This document shows, piece after piece, positions 11,326 through 22,047 of a stretch of 64,000 nt of DNA. A program made the translations under genes and the position numbers. The notes beneath the pieces were generated by a model. It saw only the letters and a list, made by a program, of their open reading frames with translations, ran no database searches and was not told the origin of the DNA. Origin of the DNA: Oikopleura dioica (taxonomy: Eukaryota > Chordata > Appendicularia > Copelata > Oikopleuridae); assembly GCA_907165135.1 (NCBI GenBank), contig OU015566.1, forward strand, positions 6,060,157-6,124,156. Direction: 5' to 3'. How positions within the stretch are numbered: position 1 is the first letter of the stretch; every line of letters begins with the position of its first letter.

Positions 11326-12615
11326 GTCGTCGTAGGGGGAAATTCTCGTTTGTCGTCGTAAGGTTAAGCAACAGTCTAACGGTATGTATCTAACCGTTAA
11401 GTTTAACTGCATCGCAATATTTTCGGTTCCGCTCAACTTCAGCTCAAAAGTTGAAATATGCTCAAAATATTCAAGCGCCGAAAATGAATAGTCTGGAATA
11501 ATTGTTGTTGGATAAGGAAGATAAACTGAACTGGCAGATTTAGGGTAAGGCTGCTGTTCAAAGAGATTCTTCGCAAACGCTGGGAAGACATCATCATGAA
11601 ACGCAAAGAAAGGATTGCTCGTTACATGCATCAGGCTCTTTGGTTGCATTTGAGAAAATTCGAGTTCGATTTGTTCTTTCAGTTGGATTATCATATTCCA
11701 CTAATTTGCTGATTTTATAAAAAAAGGTGAAGTTAAGAAAAAAAGAAAATCGAAAGTCAATATCCGCTCCAAAGTTAAACTCGATTTCGAAGACTGTACT
11801 GAAAACATAGTTCTGAATGAAAAATCTATCGTTTATCGCGATTCCATTTCCAAAGTATTCGCACTCATCGTTGTTAGTTCCAAAGACATTTGTAAAAAAA
11901 GGATCGTCCGGGGCGAACAAGCCAGAATAACAAGCTGGCGGTTTATCATATTTGACAAGGGAGCCTATCCATTCATGACCGATTAGGAAGAGTTTTCCTT
12001 CCCTCTCCATTATAAATGAATACTGGGTATTCGACAGGCTGCTGCTTCTCGTTGTAAGAATAATGACCATCCTGCCTAAGTCAATCTTCATTGGGTTGAA
12101 CAATATAAAGACCTTTTCCGTTCTTTTCTCAAAAACAAATGGTTTCAACCCTATTCAATGGAATTAAATGAACTGGATCGAGATCTCTGAATTCAGCAGG
12201 AAGCGCAAGCTCGTCTTTCTTCCATCCTAGCTCCAATTCCTCGCTCTTTCGTATACGATTGAGCGCTCGAGTCGTCGAGAGTTTGATCCAGAACTCACCA
12301 AGTCTAATACTCATCAGTTTAAAGACTCCGTTCAAGCTAATCGATGACATTTTCGCGTTAACATGGTTGCTTGCTATAAAACCCTGTGCCTCTTCGAAAC
12401 GGCCTAAATTGTAATCTGGGGCGTAGTAAAAGCACTTATCAGTTCGAGCAGAAGGAGAACTTTTTGGGGTCTTTCGGAAGTTTTAAAAAGAAAATCTTTT
12501 TCGGACCCTTTTTCAAATGACGACGATGGGAAACACTTTTCTACCAAGGTCCTTTCGTCGAATTTCGATTTGATGAGTGCCGATTGACGAGCCAAAATGA
12601 AAAACAAAGAATCCT
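11200..12615 (-). CDS. Kelch-like beta-propeller gene, second paralogue, 3' exons
   Basis: Minus-strand exons continue the gene whose 5' part is at 20216-21099. Exon 12525-12615 begins after an AATAAG acceptor in the phase left by the upstream donor. A 54-nt GT-AG intron follows, then a long exon from 12470. Motifs include DKCFYYAPDYNLGRFEE, EELELGWKKDELALPAEF (compare VETLxxxxW) and YSFIMEREGKLFLIG, spaced as in a propeller. Near 12153-12160 the frame shifts; removing one G from a GGG run restores it, so this may be an assembly error. The frame then continues through FEIEFNFGADIDF and, after an unresolved junction, to a stop at 11200 inside the palindromic tandem repeat. That last part is doubtful. 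The function is unknown beyond the fold guess. Confidence 0.5.
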
Positions 12616-13141
12616 CTTATTGATAAGGTTAAGATGGTTAAAGGCAGAGTTGCAAATTTTTGAAAATTTTTTTTTGAGCTGAGCTAGCTGAGCTGAGTAC
12701 GAAATTGAGCTGAGTTTAGCTGAGCTGACCTCTTTGAAAAACCGCTGAGCTGAGCTGAGCTGTATTTAAAAAAAATGAGCTGAGCTGGGGCTTATCTGAA
12801 AATTTTTGAGCTGAGCCGACAATTTTTTCGAGCTGAGCTAGCTGAACTGAGCTGGGGTGCGCGTCTTTTCTGGCATTTTTGAGAAATGCGTCTTTTCTGG
12901 CATCGCGTTCTTTCTGGCAGTCGCGTCTTTTCTGGCACTGGAGTCTGACTCATTTTACTCTGATACTAAGTAGGGTATACCAAGTCTAATAAGCTGATAT
13001 GAATAGCATAAAATCTTTACCTTTAATAGCAACTTGCCACAGGCAAAACTTTTTTATTTGATATAAAAATTTTTATCATCAAAGAAAATAGTGCTGATAA
13101 TTTACATAATCTTAAAGATTTTCAGCATTTATTATGATGAT

Positions 13142-13375
13142 TGTGAGGTCTAAGTGCTTAAGTCGGTTAGAGATCTGATCTGGATCTCGCGCCGCGCTCT
13201 TCTCTGCCACTTTTACGTTCACTGCTTCAGTCCGCGCACAGTAAAAGTGCAGAATACACGCTTTCTCGGAAACTACTTTCCTTGTGTTTTTATTGAAGAT
13301 ACAACAGAGGCTACGACTAGCTGCAAGAGAACCGTCTAGTATAGAGAGCACTACAGCAGTACTTAGACGCTTACA
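13142..13375 (+). repeat. 5' LTR of retrotransposon 1
   Basis: 234 bp, TG...CA bounded, and I see no difference from the 3' copy. Flanked outside by ATGAT. Confidence 0.95.
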
Positions 13376-13926
13376 TCTGGTGACAATACGCTAGGCTTCT
13401 TTCTTCACTGGACTCTTCCGAACCCACCGTTCGCCCTCATCACCGGCACTTCCCGCTGCAAAGCTAGAAGTGTTATTAAACTTGGTTCGACCACTCGCCA
13501 AGTCGATCGAGCGATCTTCCGCCGTTCCCGTGTTCGATAAACCGCTGGAGCTCGTGAATCAAGTCGCGTCCGCGCGCCGCACAGTAACCCTTCTGTGCGC
13601 ACTAACGAGGTCAGTCAAAGTTGTCAAACCCTAACTGCCGCATTTATCGCCGCAACACCGTGGAACTCGTCTCCGACCGCGCCTGAATTGCTCATTTTTT
13701 TCGCCGCCGGCCACCTGGAACACACACACTACGTGAAAAAGTCGCCACGTGCGCCGCTCAAGGAAAACTCCAGTTACTTGAGCGCTCCGTAAAGGTACAA
13801 TTTCTTCGTTGTGAACCCTTTACCGCAAATTCCGTTACGCCGCGCCGCCGATTTTGATCAGTCCCGCCAACGAAACCCCGCGAACTTCGCCGATCCATAT
13901 CTCCAACGACATCTCGGCCCGCCAAA
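13376..13926 (+). other. 5' leader of retrotransposon 1 with primer-binding site
   Basis: A 551-bp untranslated leader. TGGTGACAATACGC at 13378 begins with TGG, complementary to a tRNA CCA end, two bases after the LTR. Which tRNA cannot be named here. Short frames in the leader look incidental. Confidence 0.65.
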
Positions 13927-15162
13927 ATGTCTTCTACCAGCGCCTGTTACGCGCTCAACCTCTCCGAAGATCAAATCAACTCGTGCACCTGCATCACCAT
14001 GTTGACCAACTTCTTGTCCGATATCATGGATTATACTATGGAGCTTGCATCGGATCCAACCGAACTCTCAAGCTACACTGACCGGATCAACGCACGCAAA
14101 AAGCTGATCAGTGCCCGAATTGTTGCCTTGTCGAAGTCAGGATCTTCTGCTCAGTCCACTGGAATCTCTCGAACTCGCCAAATCGAGATCCAGAATTGTT
14201 TGGACAAGCTCGAAGTCCATGATTTCTCCACTGGTTCCGACGCAGAGCAGTTCATTTCTACGCTCCGAACGGCCAGAACCGACCACGTCGCCACTCTTCC
14301 AAAGGCTCATCAAGCCGAGGGCGATGAAATTTTGGCTCGCACTGCCAAGAAGTTCTTGGCCAACGATGTCAAGGTCACTTTTCAGCGACTTGGCCTCGAG
14401 ACCCGGACCATCGAACAGCTGATATCCGCCATCGAAGACAACTTCAGTAGCAAGCTGTCGATCTTTCAGGAGCTCCGCAAGCCGCACGATGTCACTTTCG
14501 ACGCCTCCAAAGGCCTAGGCGTCTACTTCAATGAACTTCAGGAGGCCTCTAGACACAGCTTTCGACAAGTTGAGCGCATGGCTCGTCGAAAAGCCGCCGA
14601 ATCCGCCAAAACAGCTTCCGTCAAGGAAGAACCTGAGGTTTCCATAGTTGCCGAGGAGTCCACAAAAGCCGCTGATGGCGAAGCTATTACAGCTTCTGAG
14701 CTCAACGATCTCTACGCCGCCACGCTGGGCTACCTCACTGTTTGCCGCGCCTACCCAAATGTTGGAGTTCGACTCTGCGACACAATCGACGAGTGCTCCA
14801 ACGCCCAGGACGTGTTTGTGAAGGCGAAAACTCTACTTGACCGTCTCCCAAGCAGCGTCACTTCCGAGGAATCTGTCGCCCTCGCTGGCAAGACCTTCGA
14901 AAAGACCTCTCAACCCAACGACGAGATCGCAGCGATGCAGAAATGCATCAGAACCCTTACTGACAAGGTCAACGCGATTTCCAAAGCCGTCGTCCCCGCT
15001 AAGGACAATAACAAGTCCAACGGAAAAGGAGGCCAGGGCCACGGGCGCAACAAAAAAGGCAAAAACAACAACGGCAACAAGTCCAACAACAACCAGTCCG
15101 AATCCAAAGCCGGATGCGCTACTACGAAGGATACCGACTCGGTTTTTCGCATCGAGAGTTAG
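13927..15162 (+). CDS. gag polyprotein, retrotransposon 1
   Basis: 411 codons from the first good ATG after the leader. The N-terminal two thirds is helical and polar, as in Ty3-type capsid proteins (phrases such as QLISAIEDNFSSKLS and FQELRKPHDVTFD). There is a Glu/Ala/Lys-rich insert around residues 220-255. The C-terminal tail is a Gly/Asn/Lys-rich basic stretch in place of zinc knuckles, which presumably binds RNA. It overlaps the protease frame by about 49 bases in the -1 frame, so pol is expected through -1 frameshifting. The overlap contains G GTT TTT at 15141-15147, which is not a canonical slippery heptamer. Confidence 0.85.
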   Translation: MSSTSACYALNLSEDQINSCTCITMLTNFLSDIMDYTMELASDPTELSSYTDRINARKKLISARIVALSKSGSSAQSTGISRTRQIEIQNCLDKLEVHDFSTGSDAEQFISTLRTARTDHVATLPKAHQAEGDEILARTAKKFLANDVKVTFQRLGLETRTIEQLISAIEDNFSSKLSIFQELRKPHDVTFDASKGLGVYFNELQEASRHSFRQVERMARRKAAESAKTASVKEEPEVSIVAEESTKAADGEAITASELNDLYAATLGYLTVCRAYPNVGVRLCDTIDECSNAQDVFVKAKTLLDRLPSSVTSEESVALAGKTFEKTSQPNDEIAAMQKCIRTLTDKVNAISKAVVPAKDNNKSNGKGGQGHGRNKKGKNNNGNKSNNNQSESKAGCATTKDTDSVFRIES

Positions 15163-18100
15163 ATCGGCGCAGCTCTGACTCTCCCCTCATTTCTTCCGCG
15201 CAACTCACCTTCTCCAAACCCTCCAGACCCTGGTACGCTGACTTCACTGTCACCCTCGCCGGACATACTTTCACCGTCAAAAACGGCATGTTCGACACTG
15301 GCGCCGACGATGTAATACTGCCAAAACGGCTCATCCCTGACGAACTTTTGAAGCAACTGCAGAGCTCAAAGTTCACCGTCACTGGCGTCAACTCCGAAAC
15401 CAAGGCCCTAGGCGAGTTCCGCACCACTATTAATTTCAGCGGCATCAAATTCGCTGGAATCCGCATTCTTGTGACAGATGGCAATAACGCGCCGCCACTC
15501 ATCGGCAGAACTGTCACCGATCACGCCACAAATGTCTCCTTTGGTAGAACTGGTACCAAAGTCATCTTTCAACGACGAGATAGCCCTGGAGCAGAAATCT
15601 ACACACAGGCACTCGAAATCAAGTCGTACGCTAGTGATCCTTGGAATGCACCTCAGATCGACTCTGGAACTTCCAGCAGCGCAGATTTTCGTAGTTATGC
15701 TGACGCTCTTCGATCTGATTCTCTTCAAGCTGCTCAAAAACAGCCCAAACCTTCTGCTCCAGGCCCCAATGCCTCTACTTCGGACCTTCTGAGCTACTTG
15801 CGAAGCCAGAAAGAGCTCGATCTTCCAGCCAACCACCACAACAAAAGCGAACTTCATGAACTCGCCCTTCGTTGTGTCCAGTATGAAGACGTCTTTGGAA
15901 GTTCTACTGACGAGCTTGGCCTGTTCTACAGACCCGTCCGAATCCCGACAAATGGTGAATCTGTCAGCCGCAAGCAGCACCAGATCCCAGTCAACTTCAG
16001 AGGCTCAATGGACACGCACGTCCAAGAAATGCTCGATACTGGCGTCACTGAGCTCTGCTCCGATCCACGTGGATTCAACTCGCCTCTGTTCTGCGTCCCG
16101 AAAAAGGATGGCTCCGCGCGTCCTGTGGCTAACTTCAAGAACACGCTCAACCGAGTCCTCGTCGACCCCGACCCGTATCACATGCCCAACCTGCGCGAGC
16201 TCTTCAACGAAATGCGCCCGGGCTACAAGTACCTTGCCGGCCTCGATCTGAAGAGTGGCTACTGGCAAGTGGAAATCCACCCCGACGACAGGCACAAAAC
16301 TGCCTTTTCATGGAACGGTCGCACCTTCCAATATCGTCGGCTCCCATTTGGCCTCGCCACCGCAGGCCAAATTTTTCAAGGTGCGTTGGCGAGGCCCTAG
16401 AATCTCTCCCCGACACTTCTGGCATATTCTGCTACATCGACGACGTCTTGGTGGCAGCCAAATCCTTCTCCGACTACCTGGCGAAGCTTACCAGCCTGTT
16501 CGAAGCTGCCAGGCGATTTGGACTGCGTCTACACCCGAAAAAGTGCGAGTTTTTGGCGCCCCAGGTGAAATTCCTGGGTAGAATCGTCTCGCCTAAGGGC
16601 ATGTCCGTGGACCCAGAATATGTCGCTGGAGTTGATGCCTTTGTTCAACCCACAAATCGCACTGAACTACGCGCACTTCTCGGCAAGCTCACCTTCATCC
16701 GAGAATTCCTCGAAACTCGAATGTCCGAGCGGATCGACACAAGTTGCTTCTCGCAGCTTGTTTTTCAGCTCAACCAGCTCAACAAAGATGGCGATTTCAC
16801 GTGGACCACAAAAGCCCAGGAAGCTTTTGAGCGCGTGAAAAAGCGGCTCCGTACAAGCCCAGTCATCTCGTTTCCCGATCCCTCACTCGACTTTCTTCTC
16901 TGCACTGATGCTTCTGCAGTTGCCGTCGGCGCCGTCCTACTTCAACAGCAAGATGGATTCGATAGAATCGTCGGCGTCGCTTCTCAAACTCTCACTTCCG
17001 TCGAGCAGCGCTGGAGCTGCACGGAACGCGAGGCCTATGGCATTTTGTTTGGCGTCCGCAGATTTCAGTACTTCCTACGCGGCAAGCCCTTTGTGGTGAA
17101 AACCGACCATCGAGCTCTTCAATATATTGACTCGGTTGACCACAAGAACGCAAAACTGGCTCGCTGGATGGACGAACTGAGCGCGTACAGATTCATCGTC
17201 GAGTATCTCCCTGGCGAGCAAAACGTCTGGGCAGATCTCTTCTCGCGGCCCTTCGGTGTCAAAAAGGACCCTCCGTCTGACAATCAGAAGTCAGCCGGTA
17301 AATTCGTCGACTTCGGTGGCCTCCGCGCTTACATCCCCAGCTGGTGTACTAAGGATACTGTTATCCCGCCGAAATCCTCTCCCTCGAAACCGCTCCGCGA
17401 AGGTCTCACTCGCGCACTTACATGCTCCACTGGCGACGAGTTCACCCTCAACCAGAATGTCGAGGATCTACTTCAACTTGCTAATGCCCAGCGCGCCGAC
17501 TCGGGTTTGGCAAAGCTCATTGATGCTCTTGAAAAGCACAAACGCGACCCAAAGCAAGTTCTACTCGACAAACGCGATTCTAACTACGAATTGTATCGCG
17601 TCAACTGGCAGCATTTCCGCATTTGTTCCCGTACAAATGTACTTCTCCACGTGCGCAATGGTAAAAAGCGCCAAGTTTTACCGCCTAAACTCGCGATCGA
17701 GCAACTTCGAAAAGCTCATGACAACTCAGCTCACCCTGGTGTACCTCGAGTTATTGAAGCTCTCAGCAGCTACTGGTGGCCTCGCTACATGGAAGATGCA
17801 CAAAACTACGTGCAGAGCTGCATGATTTGCGCGAAGCGTAAAGGTAACCAAGGGCAAGTGGCTCTACCTCAAATGCAACATGTTCCCCGCGGCTCTAAGC
17901 CCTTCGAAACGATCATGATCGACTTCACCGTCTTCCCCAACTGTGCTGGCAAACGCTTCTGCTGCACCGTGCTCGACACATTCACGCGATTTTTCGTCGC
18001 TCGAGCTTGCACTGGGGAGCGAGCGATCGATGCTGCACGCACAATCGTCGAAGAGGTGGTTCTACGGCATCAAGTTGTGCCAAAAATCGTCAGTTCTGAC

Positions 18101-19264
18101 CGTGGTACCGCATTCGTCTCTGCTACTATGAAGGAACTCTATTCTCAACTTGGTATCACGCCGCAGTATCACACCGCTTATCGCCCTGAATCTACTGGTA
18201 ATCTTGAAAGGTCCCACAGAACCTTCAAGGACATGATTTTCATGTTGACTCATGAGCGAAACATGACTTGGGTTGATGCTGTCCCTTACTGCGTCGCCTT
18301 CATGAACTCTCACAGGAACAGATCTACTGGTCAGGTACCTCATACTCTCGTTACTGGCCGTCGTCCTAACTTCACAGTTCCTGAAACTCTACACGACCCC
18401 GATGTACGCTCTAACTCGCCTGAAACTTACGGCAAAATCGTCAAGAAGCGGATTCAAATGCTCTCGAAATTGGCGAAAATCGCCAACCGCTCCGCTGACC
18501 TGGCTCTAGAACGCCAACATAAGCGTCTTCATCGCGCTCGCCTTCTTAAATACGGCGACATGGTTCATCTCTACAGACCCGTCACTAAGGCTGCCAAGGA
18601 CTCCAACTGTAACTGGATAGGCCCTTACAAAGTCGTAAAAGCCTCCGAATCTGTGGTGAAAATCGTCGACGGAGCCGACTTTTGTGACTGGGTTCACCGA
18701 TCTCATCTGCGTCTGGTACCTCCGCGCAAGGATCATCTAAAATCTCCCTCCGACCGCGCTTTAGAACAAGAGCTCATCTGTGGCGATGATCTTGATTCTC
18801 CTCAAAATCGACCGGTTGGCGCTTCTGGTTCATATTCTGAACCTCTAGCAAAATTACCAAAGGTTGGGAGGCCGGCTGCTGAAAAGCAAAAAACAACCTC
18901 TGGCAAGTCTACTAGAAAAAAGAGGAAAAGAGCGAGTCCCGACTCGTCACCTGATCCGAAGCGTCAAAATACTGCTTCAATTCCTCCCTCGACTGCTAGA
19001 AATTCGACCGCGCCCGCCCCATCAACGTCAACTTCAACTACGCCTCGCTCGACCGACTTGGTAGAAAATGATGTTCAAGATTTACCTGTTGAGACGACTT
19101 CCGCTCCTCGTTGTAGTGCGGCAGACTCTCTAAATGGGCATCATTTGTCTTCTTCGTCAGCTGATCTTTCTTCTATCTTCGAAAATCTCACCGTCCGTGG
19201 CGGTCGGATCAGGAAAAAACCTTCTCCGATACAAGTTGATCCAACTCGCAAGAGTTACTCGTAG
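15114..19264 (+). CDS. pro-pol polyprotein of retrotransposon 1, one frame break
   Basis: Domains in order: aspartic protease with FDTGADD near 15295; reverse transcriptase with the YIDD catalytic motif near 16435; RNase H starting LLCTDAS near 16897; integrase with an HHCC zinc region (AHPGV to CMICAK, 17734-17833), then catalytic D (MIDF, ~17918), D (SSDRGTAF, ~18097) and E (LERSH, ~18205); and a GPY/F-type end (NWIGPYKV). A Ser/Thr/Lys-rich tail of about 160 residues follows. The frame changes once in RT at 16371-16381, just before the YIDD segment, by the equivalent of one missing base beside short T and A runs. The copy is therefore either inactive or mis-assembled at this point. No envelope or chromodomain is recognised. 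Confidence 0.9.
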
Positions 19265-19534
19265 AAAGGAGAAGTTTTCTTCAAAAGAAAACTCGTCTCG
19301 CGCGAGTCTACTTCTTCTCGCACTCTGATTGGCTGTCGCTGTCCGGAAATGGTTCGATCTTCGTCCGACATTTCTCGACTTTTCGTCTCTACGCTGGTGC
19401 AATTCCGACGCCGCGCTGTGCTGATTGGCCGCCTTTCCTTTCTCCTTTCCCTTCTGCTCAACTACGATGACTCATCTCTCCGACTTCAACTCTTCAACTG
19501 AAGATTCTCGAAACGTCTCTAGAATCTGGGGAGC

Positions 19535-19768
19535 TGTGAGGTCTAAGTGCTTAAGTCGGTTAGAGATCTGATCTGGATCTCGCGCCGCGCTCTTCTCTGC
19601 CACTTTTACGTTCACTGCTTCAGTCCGCGCACAGTAAAAGTGCAGAATACACGCTTTCTCGGAAACTACTTTCCTTGTGTTTTTATTGAAGATACAACAG
19701 AGGCTACGACTAGCTGCAAGAGAACCGTCTAGTATAGAGAGCACTACAGCAGTACTTAGACGCTTACA
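19535..19768 (+). repeat. 3' LTR of retrotransposon 1
   Basis: 234 bp, matching the 5' LTR. It is followed by the target duplication ATGAT at 19769-19773. Confidence 0.95.
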
Positions 19769-20215
19769 ATGATCTCATAATTTTTTATTATATTCTAGTG
19801 CCAAGAAATTCGTCCTCACAATCATATTCAAAACTACGGGTTCTTCTTCTTGAAGATAATTTCAGAAGGAAATAACAGTTGATTAGATTTGGTAGACCCT
19901 ACTTGATATTAGAACTCAATGAATCAGACTTCAGAGCCAGAAAAGACGCGACTGCCAGAAAGAACGCGATGCCAGAAAAGACGCATTTCTCAAAAGTGCC
20001 AGAAAAAACGCGCACCCGAACTGAGCTGAGCTAGCTGAGCTGAGGTTCAAATTGAGCTAGCTGAGCTGAGCTCGCTCTTATCGAAGAACCATTGAGCTGA
20101 ACTGAGCTAGCTTTCTTCAGAAAAAATGAGCTGAGCTGACCCTCACCTCAAAATCGCTGAGCTGAGCTACAGCTCACAAAATTTGCAACTCTGGTTAAAG
20201 GCAAAAAGGTTTTAC

Positions 20216-21099
20216 AGATTTTTATGCTTGTTCGCGATAAAGGTTGTCTTTTCCCCGTTTTCTTCGAACCTAATTAAACTTCCTCTTGCATCCACTAGGT
20301 AGTGTTCGCCGTTGAGAAAAGATGCACCAATTGCCTTTTTTGTTTTTCCCTGACTGAAATTATTTGAAGCAAGTTTCATTATTGATGGAGAGAAAAACGT
20401 TCATGAGGCAGGAAATAATTTTTCCCAAAGTTGACCTCTTGTCTCGTTAGATTGACGCTTGTGAAATCGGTTAAAAGAAGTGTGAAAGCTTTGACTTCTG
20501 CCTCGCGATCTTTGCGGCGCCCAGTGATAGCTCTGAATTTTGACTTTTCATCTTTGTCTTCTTCTTTTTTATCTTCGAATGGAGGCTTCAAATTTGTATA
20601 TATTCCGATGAACATCATCGTTCTAGGAAGTTTTGAAAGAAAGTAAGTATGAAAGATTATTCATAAAATATATCAATAAAAAGTTGAAGCTTCCTGAAAG
20701 CTCCAGCTCTTCAATTTTTATTGTCTCATATTTTTCAAGATCGAAAACGGGAATCATTTTTTGGTTGTCCCTCAGTTTCTCGCACTTGTAGTACGGACAA
20801 GGGCATCCATTTTTGCAGTACTTCTCAGTCGGGCAAACAGCCCCAGCAGACTCGAAAGAACGAGTGAGCTGAAAGCAAATTGACTCACAAGGCGAAATCG
20901 GCTTATTTCTGCTTGAATCCAAGACAAGTGTTTTGGAACAGAAAAAACGACAAGCTTTCTGATCGTAAAACTTTTTCTTTTTGCAGCGGCGCAGGTTTAC
21001 TTCGTTTTCTTCTTTTGAAAATTTATCGGGCTCTTTACTTATTTCGTCGATTTTGGAAACTGGAGTTGGAAGTTTGAACTGTTTTGTTTCATAACATTG
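20216..21099 (-). CDS. Kelch-like beta-propeller gene, second paralogue, 5' exons
   Basis: Minus-strand exons: about 20694-21099 (cysteine-rich), an exon ending at 20436, and 20216-20349. The first carries a cysteine pattern with CRFFC, SPCESIC and CPTEKYCKNGCPCPYYKC. The second reads TMMFIGIYTNL to SVNLTRQE. The third reads AIGASFLNGEHYLVDARG and SLIRFEENGEKTTF, then a GTAAAA donor in phase 2 at 20214-20215. The next compatible acceptor is at 12616-12617, beyond the nested transposons, so the gene appears to splice over a 7.5-kb insertion. A possible signal-peptide exon starting MPQMGTYLGLGSIFWITIML is at about 21399-21455, but its splice is unresolved. The junction after 20694 has no obvious GT donor. 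The product is probably extracellular; its function is unknown. Confidence 0.5.
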
Positions 21100-21924
21100 C
21101 TTTTTCAGAGTTTGACGTAACGGATAAATAGCCCCTTTTTGAGGAATTTAAAACTCTTTCTTCATGAGATGTCCGCAAAAATCCATAGTCTCTATCCGCA
21201 CGCAAATTTTATAGTTACGATGACAAGTGGTCGTCAGATAAGTTCTGACTGCTCTTGATTTTTCCAGAGATCGTAAATTCGCTTTAAGAATCTTCAATAA
21301 ATTGTAATAACTTGATGCTTTTCGAAAGCCAGAAAGCGCCCGCGCACAAGTTTACTCCACTATTTATCTAACTTTGAAGAATGAACCGTACCGAGGAGCA
21401 TGATCGTAATCCAGAAAATTGAACCCAATCCAAGATAGGTCCCCATTTGCGGCATGGTTGAAAAGCCGTGCTCAGCAAAGCTCAATTTCCCAGTCATCTT
21501 TTTCTTCCATGTTTTCTCCTTTTTCAAATCTTCTTCTTGAGTTCGAATGCTTCGGGTTGTCAAAACTTCTTCCGGAAATAAAAACACCTCTTTGCCCTTT
21601 TTTCTCAAAACGCCAAAACAATCACAATCGAGGCACTTGGTTTTAAAAAGTTATTTTTTATTATTTGCCTTGAAATTACCCGAATTTTAGTTTTGAAAAA
21701 AAGTTTTTTAACTCTCTCATTTTCGCCTTCGTTTTCCATAGCGAGTGATTTGAAAAAGCAAAAAAAGCAACTTCATACCGGCGAAAAATACGGGAAGATC
21801 TCTCGTTTACGAGCTTGTCGAGAACTGCGACAGTTTAATGCCACTTCGGAGATAAGCTAATGAAGCAAGAGTGATACAGTGAAAATTCAAATTTCCCCGC
21901 TTTGAATTTCCGCCGCTTTTTCAA

Positions 21925-22005
21925 AAATCACTGAGCGGAGCTGGGCGACTGCTAAACTCACTCAGCTAGCTCAGCTTACTCAGCTCAGCAAAGTTGCAAC
22001 TTTGA
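21925..22005. repeat. Fragment of the GAGCTGAGCT hAT-like family
   Basis: A short run of GCTCAGCT-type units ends in CAAAGTTGCAACTTTG, resembling the terminus of the elements at 12645-20193 and 52951-53375. No second end or target duplication is found. Confidence 0.4.
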
Positions 22006-22047
22006 GTAAAAGTGATGTGAGTAAAATGAAATGCTTCTCCTTATTAT

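Larger units (their letters stand above)
13142..19768 (+). mobile_element. Ty3/gypsy LTR retrotransposon 1 (6.6 kb), nested
   Basis: Two 234-bp LTRs that look identical (TGTGAGG...CTTACA) bound a gag and pol region, with a 5-bp target duplication ATGAT (13137-13141 and 19769-19773). A TGGTGACAATACGC sequence 2 nt after the 5' LTR is the likely primer-binding site. A short purine run GGGGAG precedes the 3' LTR. Domain order is gag, protease, RT, RNase H, integrase, which defines Ty3/gypsy. There is no envelope frame. Matching LTRs point to a recent insertion. Its pol frame has one single-base break. Confidence 0.95.
12645..20193. mobile_element. hAT-like fold-back element with long inverted arms, interrupted by a Ty3/gypsy insertion
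   Basis: The termini CAGAGTTGCAAATTTT at 12645 and the complement ending at 20193 are flanked by the 8-bp direct repeat GTTAAAGG (12637-12644 and 20194-20201), a hAT-type target duplication. The arms are inverted over ~320-350 bp. They contain many GAGCTGAGCT units and a GCGTCTTTTCTGGCA minisatellite, then unique sequence including AAGTAGGGTATACC. Without the nested retroelement it would be about 0.9 kb. No transposase is present. It lies inside an intron of the second kelch-like gene. A shorter relative is at 52951-53375. Confidence 0.85.

Noticed and set aside
13154-13339. Identical small frames in both LTRs of element 1
   Set aside because: They lie within the LTRs and merely reflect LTR identity; there is no sign of a real protein.
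16310-16400. A second start for pol at 16310 as a separate gene
   Set aside because: The frame enters mid reverse transcriptase; it is the continuation of pol after a one-base break.
18865-19264. Possible envelope gene in element 1 or element 2
   Set aside because: Tails after integrase are Ser/Thr/Lys-rich or SAP-like; no signal peptide, no transmembrane segment and no separate frame.
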